Positions 33,659-38,617 of a stretch of 38,617 nucleotides of DNA are shown piece by piece. The notes beneath the pieces are model-generated. The model did not search any database and was not told where the DNA came from. It worked only from the letters and a program-made list of their open reading frames with translations. Source of the DNA: Terrimicrobiaceae bacterium (lineage in GTDB: Bacteria > Verrucomicrobiota > Verrucomicrobiia > Chthoniobacterales > JAATET01). The first letter of the stretch is position 1. The number at the start of each line of letters is the position of its first letter. Both the position numbers and the translations under genes were made by a program. Where the stretch lies: the NCBI GenBank assembly GCA_028713285.1, contig JAQTOP010000026.1, positions 1 to 38,617 on the forward strand, in the 5' to 3' direction.

Positions 33659-35247
33659 CAGATTCCGCCGGGCATGTGCGGCGCGCGCACCGCGGTGAAA
33701 AAGGTGTAGCGCTCGAGGATCTGGGACGCCGCCGTTGTCGCGAACGCAAGGGCCGCCCATGCAGGCGCAAACTGCGGTGCACCGAAGATCGCGACGAGCG
33801 AGCCGAGCGTCGCCACGACGAAGAGCGCGATGCGCGAAGGGAACAGCCACGGCAGCAGGGCACTGATCGTGAGGGCGGACAGATGCGTGGCGGCATTCCG
33901 ATCCTTCAGCGCGAGGCGATGGCTTGCATATTCCCAACCGAAGATGATCGCGCGAATTGCGACGGCGATGGCGAGCGCGGCGCGCATGCCTGCGCTTTGA
34001 CCGGCAAGGCCGAGGACGACCGCGGCGGCGGCGGCGCCGAGCACGAGCGTCGCGCCGTAAAACCGGCCGAACGATTCGACGGGCGACCAAAACGTGCGGC
34101 GGGTGTCGATGTAGATCATCGCGGAGGTTAAGACCGCGACGACGCCAAGCAAGGCCGTGGCCCCGGCGAGGCCGGACGCAAGCGGAGAGCCCGGGAAAAG
34201 AAACGCCGCGCCGACCGCAGGAGCGGCGATTGTGGCCATGAGGCTGAAAGCAAGAATCTCGCGGCTCATCCACGAAGTGCGCAGGCCGAGGAAGAATCGC
34301 CAGGCGCCGAGCGGGCGGCCAAGGTGAAAGACGGCGGCGAAGAGGCCTCCGTTGAGGAGCGCGAAGGCGGCGGCGACAAGCGGGAAGCCGGCGTTGTGAA
34401 ATTGGCCAGGGCTTGCGATTCCGGTCGCGAAGGCGGCGGCAAAGAGGCCGGTCGCGGCCTGCGTGGCGACGAGCATGATGAGCAGCGGCCAGTGCGCGTG
34501 CTCGAGCTGGAGCTTGTAGGCGCAGGCCGCATGGGCGGCATCCGGCGGAGCCTTCCGCGAATGATAGACGGTCGTCGGTTTCGTGTAGCTCGAGTCAAAC
34601 GCACCCGGCACGAGGCGCGTGCCCGGCGTCGCGGCGGCGGACACTTCGGCGACATCCACGAGGCGGATCGCGATGGCCTCGTGCGGGCACGCCTGCACGC
34701 AGGCGGGCGCTTCGCCGACGGCGAGCCGGTCGTGGCACATGTCGCATTTGCGCACGATGCCGAGTCGCTCCGAATATTTCGGCACGCCGTAGGGGCACTT
34801 CAACGTGCAGTATTGGCAGCCGATGCATTGATCATCGAGGTGCCGCACGATGCCGGTTTCCGCGTCCTTGTCGTAGGCCATCACGGGACAGCCTTCCAGG
34901 CAGGCGGGATCGACGCAGTGGTGGCAGGCGGTCGTGACCGTCTGCAAATATGGGCCGCCGCCGCGCTCGCCGACGAGCAGCCCGACGTCGCGCCACGTCT
35001 CGTGTTCATCGAGTCCGTTTAACGAATGACACGCGCTCACGCAGGCCTTGCAGCCCGTGCAGGCATCGAGATCGACGGCGAAGGCGTATTGCTGGCCGGG
35101 CGCGGGTCGCGTGAGCGGAATGAGGTCCTCGTAGTAGCGGGCCTGCGCGGGCAGGCCGCCCTCCTCGTGCCGCCGCGCAAACCGCGCGACCGCTGTGAGC
35201 GCGCCCTGCTCGGCGAGCAATCGGTCGATGAGATTCACCTCAGTCAT
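33658..35247 (-). CDS. DmsB-DmsC fusion: four-cluster ferredoxin with membrane anchor
   Basis: 529 residues. The first half (about 55-195) is a DmsB/NrfC-type protein with sixteen cysteines in four groups: Cys63/66/69/73, Cys108/111/116/120, Cys141/144/147/151 and Cys168/171/183/187, enough for four [4Fe-4S] clusters. The second half (about 245-525) is a DmsC-like quinol-binding anchor with about eight membrane segments ([49 protein letters not shown]). In DMSO reductase these are separate subunits; here they are one chain. It would take electrons from the quinol pool and pass them to nitrate reductase at the inner face of the membrane (inference). ATG 35247 overlaps the upstream stop by eight bases. 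Confidence 0.9.
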   Translation of the reverse strand: MTEVNLIDRLLAEQGALTAVARFARRHEEGGLPAQARYYEDLIPLTRPAPGQQYAFAVDLDACTGCKACVSACHSLNGLDEHETWRDVGLLVGERGGGPYLQTVTTACHHCVDPACLEGCPVMAYDKDAETGIVRHLDDQCIGCQYCTLKCPYGVPKYSERLGIVRKCDMCHDRLAVGEAPACVQACPHEAIAIRLVDVAEVSAAATPGTRLVPGAFDSSYTKPTTVYHSRKAPPDAAHAACAYKLQLEHAHWPLLIMLVATQAATGLFAAAFATGIASPGQFHNAGFPLVAAAFALLNGGLFAAVFHLGRPLGAWRFFLGLRTSWMSREILAFSLMATIAAPAVGAAFLFPGSPLASGLAGATALLGVVAVLTSAMIYIDTRRTFWSPVESFGRFYGATLVLGAAAAAVVLGLAGQSAGMRAALAIAVAIRAIIFGWEYASHRLALKDRNAATHLSALTISALLPWLFPSRIALFVVATLGSLVAIFGAPQFAPAWAALAFATTAASQILERYTFFTAVRAPHMPGGI

Positions 35248-36976
35248 CGCCCGAAAACAGGGTTTGGAGCGCATTCAGGTCGTGACGAACGGTGAACGCC
35301 TGGAACGACTCGCCCGCCTCCCGCTCCCGCAAATAGACGCGCAGCATGCGCTCGAGGACGGGCTTCAATTCCTCGAACGGCATCGCTTGAAAAACCTGCC
35401 GGCCAATGGCTGCGCGATTTCCGAAGCCGCCGCCCACGCAGACGTGATAGGCCTCGCGGCCATCGCGGGTCTTCGCGCCGAGCAGGCCGATGTCGCCCAT
35501 GTAGTGCTGCGCGCACGAGTGCGGACAGCCGGTGACGTGGATGTTGATCGGCCGGTCGAGCGCGATGCGCTTCTCGAGGTATTTCGTGAGTTCCAGCGCG
35601 TGGCCCTTCGTGTCGGTCGAGGAGAATTTGCAATAGCGATTTCCCGTGCAGGCGATCACGCCGCTCGCGATGTTGGACTGCCGATGGTCGAGGCCGATGC
35701 GGATGACGGCCTTCTTCACGGTCTCCAGAAACGCGTCGGGGATGTTGGGCAGGATGAAATTCTGCCAGACCGTGAGGCGCAGTTCGCCGGAGCCGTAAAG
35801 TTTGGACAACTCGGCGAGCCGCACGAGCTGGCGCGGAGTGATCTGGCCAGCAGGCAACGCGATGCCGAGGTAGTTCAATCCCCGCTGCCGCTGCGGATAG
35901 GCGCCGATGTGCGAGTGGGACAGATGCTCCGCGGGATAGCTCAACGGTTCCAGCGACGCGCGGCGCAACGGGGCGCCGAGGAGTTTTTCCGTCTCGGCGA
36001 GGTATTGGTCCAGCGTCCACGTATCGAGCAGGTGTTTCAGCCGGGCCTTCTTTCGGTCGGTGCGGCAGCCGTTCGCGATGAAGACGCGAACCAGGGCAAC
36101 AACGACCTTTACGATGTCCTCCGGCGGAACGAGCACGCCAAGGTCGCGGGCGAATGCCTTGTGCCCGGTCGCGCCGCCCAGCGCGATGCGGAAGCGCGCC
36201 TCGCCGCCGATCTGCACGGCCTTCACACCGATGTCGTTCGTATCCTCGACCGAGCCGATGAGGCCGCCGCCATCGAAGGCGATATTGAACTTGCGCGGCA
36301 GGTTGTAGAACTCGCGGTGCTCGATGATGAAGTCGGCCAGCTCGCGGACGTAGCGCGTGCAATCGATGATCTCGACGGGATCGATGCCGGCGGTGGGATT
36401 CGACGTGAGGTTGCGGATGTTGTCCGCGCCCGATCCGCGCGTGTGCAGGCCGATGGCCTGGACGCGGCGAAGGAATTCGGGCGTGTTCTTCGGCTCGATG
36501 AGGCGCAGCTGGAGGTTCGCGCGCGTGGTCACCTGCACGTAGCCCGTGGTGAGTTCCTTCGCGATGCGGGCGAGCTCGCGCACCTGGTGGCTCATGAGCT
36601 GGCCGCCGGGAATGCGCAGCCGCGCCATGAAGGCATCCTTCACGGGAGTGAGGTAAAACAGGCCGTTCCACTTGAAGCGGAAGGTCTCCTCCTTGTCGGG
36701 GGGTTGATTGTGACGCGCGTTTTCGACGAGACGATAATACGAGTCGAGCGGATGCTCCTCGTTCTTGATGCGCTCTTCGGCGACCTGCGGGAGTTCGTCC
36801 TCCGCGGACTCCTGCTGCGGGGCGTTATGTTCCGGGAAGAGATCGGCAAAGACGACTGCCCTCTGCTGCACCCCGGCGAAAAAACCGTCTAGATAGGTGC
36901 GCTGCTCGGGACTGAGCGGCTGACCTTCGACTTCCTGAATAAGGCCGGCGCCCGCCGGTAACGTGATTGGATTCAT
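35240..36976 (-). CDS. Siroheme nitrite/sulfite reductase (NirA-like)
   Basis: 578 residues. Two ferredoxin-like and two siroheme-binding repeats: FKWNGLFYLTPVKDAFMARL, RIPGGQLMSHQVRELARIA, TTRANLQLRLI, RNLTSNPTAGIDPVE. The siroheme/[4Fe-4S] cysteines are Cys443 and Cys449 (CTGNRYCKFSSTDTK) and Cys484 and Cys488 (VTGCPHSCAQHYMGDIGLLG). The TGNxYC...TK form is closer to NirA-type nitrite reductases than to CysI, and its place next to nitrate reductase favours nitrite as substrate (six-electron reduction to ammonium). It is soluble and cytoplasmic. The diflavin reductase gene ends one base before its ATG. Confidence 0.9.
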   Translation of the reverse strand: MNPITLPAGAGLIQEVEGQPLSPEQRTYLDGFFAGVQQRAVVFADLFPEHNAPQQESAEDELPQVAEERIKNEEHPLDSYYRLVENARHNQPPDKEETFRFKWNGLFYLTPVKDAFMARLRIPGGQLMSHQVRELARIAKELTTGYVQVTTRANLQLRLIEPKNTPEFLRRVQAIGLHTRGSGADNIRNLTSNPTAGIDPVEIIDCTRYVRELADFIIEHREFYNLPRKFNIAFDGGGLIGSVEDTNDIGVKAVQIGGEARFRIALGGATGHKAFARDLGVLVPPEDIVKVVVALVRVFIANGCRTDRKKARLKHLLDTWTLDQYLAETEKLLGAPLRRASLEPLSYPAEHLSHSHIGAYPQRQRGLNYLGIALPAGQITPRQLVRLAELSKLYGSGELRLTVWQNFILPNIPDAFLETVKKAVIRIGLDHRQSNIASGVIACTGNRYCKFSSTDTKGHALELTKYLEKRIALDRPINIHVTGCPHSCAQHYMGDIGLLGAKTRDGREAYHVCVGGGFGNRAAIGRQVFQAMPFEELKPVLERMLRVYLREREAGESFQAFTVRHDLNALQTLFSGDD

Positions 36977-36977
36977 T

Positions 36978-38588
36978 TCAATAGACGTCACGCACGTAGC
37001 GCTTCGCGGTTTTGAGTTGGGTAATGAAGTCGGCGGCAGCATCCGCGCCGAGTCCGCCGGCGGTTTCGGCGATCCGGTGCAGGGCGGCATCGACATCCTT
37101 CGCCATGCGCTTCGCATCGCCGCAGACGTAGAAATAGCCGCCGTCCTGCAGCCAGGCCCAGATGTCGGCGGCGTGCTCGAGCATGCGCGTCTGCACGTAG
37201 ATTTTTTCGGCTTGATCGCGGGAAAAGGCGAGGTCGAGGCGGGTGAGATGGCCATCGGCGCGCATCGCGAGCAATTCCTCCTCGTAAAGAAAATCGGTGG
37301 CGGCGCGCTGGTCGCCGAAGAAGAGCCAGTTCCTGCCGGACGCACCCGTGGCACGGCGCTCCTCGAGGAATGCGCGGAACGGAGCGACGCCGGTGCCCGG
37401 GCCGACCATGATGATCGGCCGAGAGCCGTCGGACGGAACGCGGAAGTGCGGCGACTTGTGAACGAAGACGGGCACGCGCGTTTCGCCCGTCACCCGATCG
37501 GCGAGAAAGGTCGAACACACGCCCTTGCGCGGCCGCCCGGCCAGTTCATAGCGAACGATGGCGACGGTGAGATGCACTTCGCCGCGATGGGCTTTCGAAC
37601 TCGACGAAATGGAGTAGAGCCGCGGCTGCAGCTTGCGAAGGGATGCGATCCACTCCGCCGCGGCGATCCCATTGGGCGGCGGATCGGAGAGATGCCCGGA
37701 AAGATCGCAGTGGCAGGTGAGCGCATCGCGCAGCGAGACTTCGCCACCCGCGGCGAGCGTCACGACCTCGCCGCCATCGCGGCCGGCCGCGCCGAGAAGC
37801 TCCTCCACGAACTCGGGGCAATTCGTCGGACGGATCCCGAGCGCGTCGCCGGCCTCGTATTCCACGGCGTCGAGAAGAAGCTCGAAGTGGCGCGTCTCCT
37901 TGGCCGAGCCGGGACGATTGAGGATGCGATTCGTCTTGAGAACCGCGGGAAAGGGATTGGTCTTCGAATAGGCGGCGACTTTCGGCGCGGCGACATTCGG
38001 CGAAGCGGGCGCGGCGGTCGAGCCCAGCGATCCCATCAGGCCTTCGAACCAGGCTCCAGCGGGAGCTTCGTAGTCCACGTCGCAGTCGGCGCGCGGCAGC
38101 AGGCGCTTCGCGCCCAGTTCTTCGAGGCGCTGATCGAACCGTCGTCCCGCCTCGCAGAATTGCGCGTAGTTGAGGTCGCCCAGCGCGAGAACGGCGAACT
38201 CGACGTGATCCAGCCTCGGCGCGGTCCCGTTGCGGATGAAATCCCAAAACGCCTGCGCATTGTCTGGCATGTCGCCGTCGCCGTAGGTGCTCGTGACGAC
38301 GGCGATGCGGCTTTCCTTCGCAAGGTCGAGCGACGCGTATTCCTCGAGGCCCACGGCGCGGGCGTCGAAGCCGAGCTTTTTCGCGTCGCGTGCGAAACGG
38401 CGCGAGAGCCCCTCCGCGCCCCCTGTCTGGGATCCCCACAGAAATAGAAGCGGGCCGCGCGACGGAGATCCGGCCGCAGACGCCGTCGCAGCGGCGCCGG
38501 AGCTGAAAAGGCCGGCGAGATAGCCATTGAGCCACACGCGCTGCGACGCGTCGAAGGGCGCGGTGGCGGGAATTTGCGGGATCGTCAT
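36978..38588 (-). CDS. CysJ-like diflavin reductase (FMN/FAD/NADPH)
   Basis: 536 residues. Flavodoxin domain at about 47-185 (WGSQTGGAEGLS, TSTYGDGDMPDNA, LALGDLNYAQFC), FAD-binding domain with RLYSISSSSKAHRGEVHLTV and GVCSTFLAD, and NAD(P)H domain with MVGPGTGVAPFRAFLEER, FFGDQRAATDFLYEEEL, YFYVCGDAKRMAKDVDAAL and the terminal RYVRDVY typical of sulfite reductase flavoproteins. It is about 60 residues shorter than E. coli CysJ. It should carry electrons from NADPH through FAD and FMN to the siroheme enzyme encoded next. The ATG overlaps the upstream gene stop by four bases. Confidence 0.93.
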   Translation of the reverse strand: MTIPQIPATAPFDASQRVWLNGYLAGLFSSGAAATASAAGSPSRGPLLFLWGSQTGGAEGLSRRFARDAKKLGFDARAVGLEEYASLDLAKESRIAVVTSTYGDGDMPDNAQAFWDFIRNGTAPRLDHVEFAVLALGDLNYAQFCEAGRRFDQRLEELGAKRLLPRADCDVDYEAPAGAWFEGLMGSLGSTAAPASPNVAAPKVAAYSKTNPFPAVLKTNRILNRPGSAKETRHFELLLDAVEYEAGDALGIRPTNCPEFVEELLGAAGRDGGEVVTLAAGGEVSLRDALTCHCDLSGHLSDPPPNGIAAAEWIASLRKLQPRLYSISSSSKAHRGEVHLTVAIVRYELAGRPRKGVCSTFLADRVTGETRVPVFVHKSPHFRVPSDGSRPIIMVGPGTGVAPFRAFLEERRATGASGRNWLFFGDQRAATDFLYEEELLAMRADGHLTRLDLAFSRDQAEKIYVQTRMLEHAADIWAWLQDGGYFYVCGDAKRMAKDVDAALHRIAETAGGLGADAAADFITQLKTAKRYVRDVY

Positions 38589-38617
38589 GGCGAGGCAAAA
38601 AGCTTGAGGAGCAGAAG
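38585..38617 (-). CDS. Partial CDS, C-terminal end of the upstream operon gene
   Basis: The last ten codons of an open frame entering from the window edge, reading LLLLKLFASP and then TGA, which overlaps the diflavin reductase ATG (ATGA). The hydrophobic end with a short tail would suit a membrane transporter, and nitrate transporters often head such operons, but ten residues cannot prove it. It shows that the operon continues to the right. Confidence 0.35.
   Translation of the reverse strand, partial: LLLLKLFASP

Noticed and set aside
31382-34273. Longer nasA start adding about 200 residues
   Set aside because: The extension is antisense-like to the DmsC part; ATG 33658 is coupled by TGATG and gives normal length.

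Overview
The window is high-GC bacterial DNA with very tight gene packing, many 1-8 bp gene overlaps and few introns of non-coding sequence (no gap above about 250 bases). Two secreted proteins carry VPEP-type PEP-CTERM tails. Together with the FHA-cyclase, the BtpA-family protein, the stand-alone CBM9-like protein and a small HxxxHxDAD-type secreted protein, this suggests a free-living, probably soil or freshwater, Verrucomicrobiota (Chthoniobacter/Spartobacteria-like). That placement is an inference from gene style, not a measured one.

Layout. 1-2100 (minus): a short RHS-repeat protein with a variable C-terminal module, a small secreted protein just downstream (possible immunity partner), and the start of another gene at the edge; this part looks AT-richer than the rest. 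2233-8122: a BtpA-family TIM-barrel protein divergent from murA, a vapBC toxin-antitoxin pair, and aconitase acnA. 8159-11656: a small membrane protein, then a plus-strand group of a His-rich secreted protein, a CobW-type metallochaperone GTPase, a DUF318-type permease and a YcgQ/DUF1980 protein, a set linked elsewhere to zinc supply. 11684-18142: tRNA-Ala(CGC), a DUF4410-like lipoprotein translationally coupled to a REC-GGDEF-EAL protein, an NhaD-like antiporter, riboflavin synthase, an OB-fold secreted protein, an FHA-adenylate cyclase and a half-size EamA transporter. 18251-26820: a GH5 cellulase-like PEP-CTERM protein convergent with murI, a second PEP-CTERM protein, a CBM9-like protein, ridA and polX, small secreted proteins, a lysozyme-like secreted protein and a Kef-type antiporter.

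26890-27906: a SAM methyltransferase preceded by what reads as a complete transcription attenuator: a 27-codon leader peptide rich in Val/Ile/Leu (three consecutive GTC codons), a protector hairpin, an antiterminator hairpin and a strong intrinsic terminator. This is the most striking undescribed element in the window.

28139-29353 is a DegT-family aminotransferase. 29384-38617 (minus) is one operon of seven complete genes for assimilatory nitrate use: a diflavin reductase, a siroheme nitrite/sulfite reductase, a DmsB-DmsC fusion, a cytoplasmic molybdopterin nitrate reductase, a MOSC protein, MobA and MoaA. Genes overlap or abut at nearly every junction. The catalytic enzymes, their electron donors and part of the Mo-cofactor pathway are thus co-expressed; a transporter-like gene may end at the right edge.
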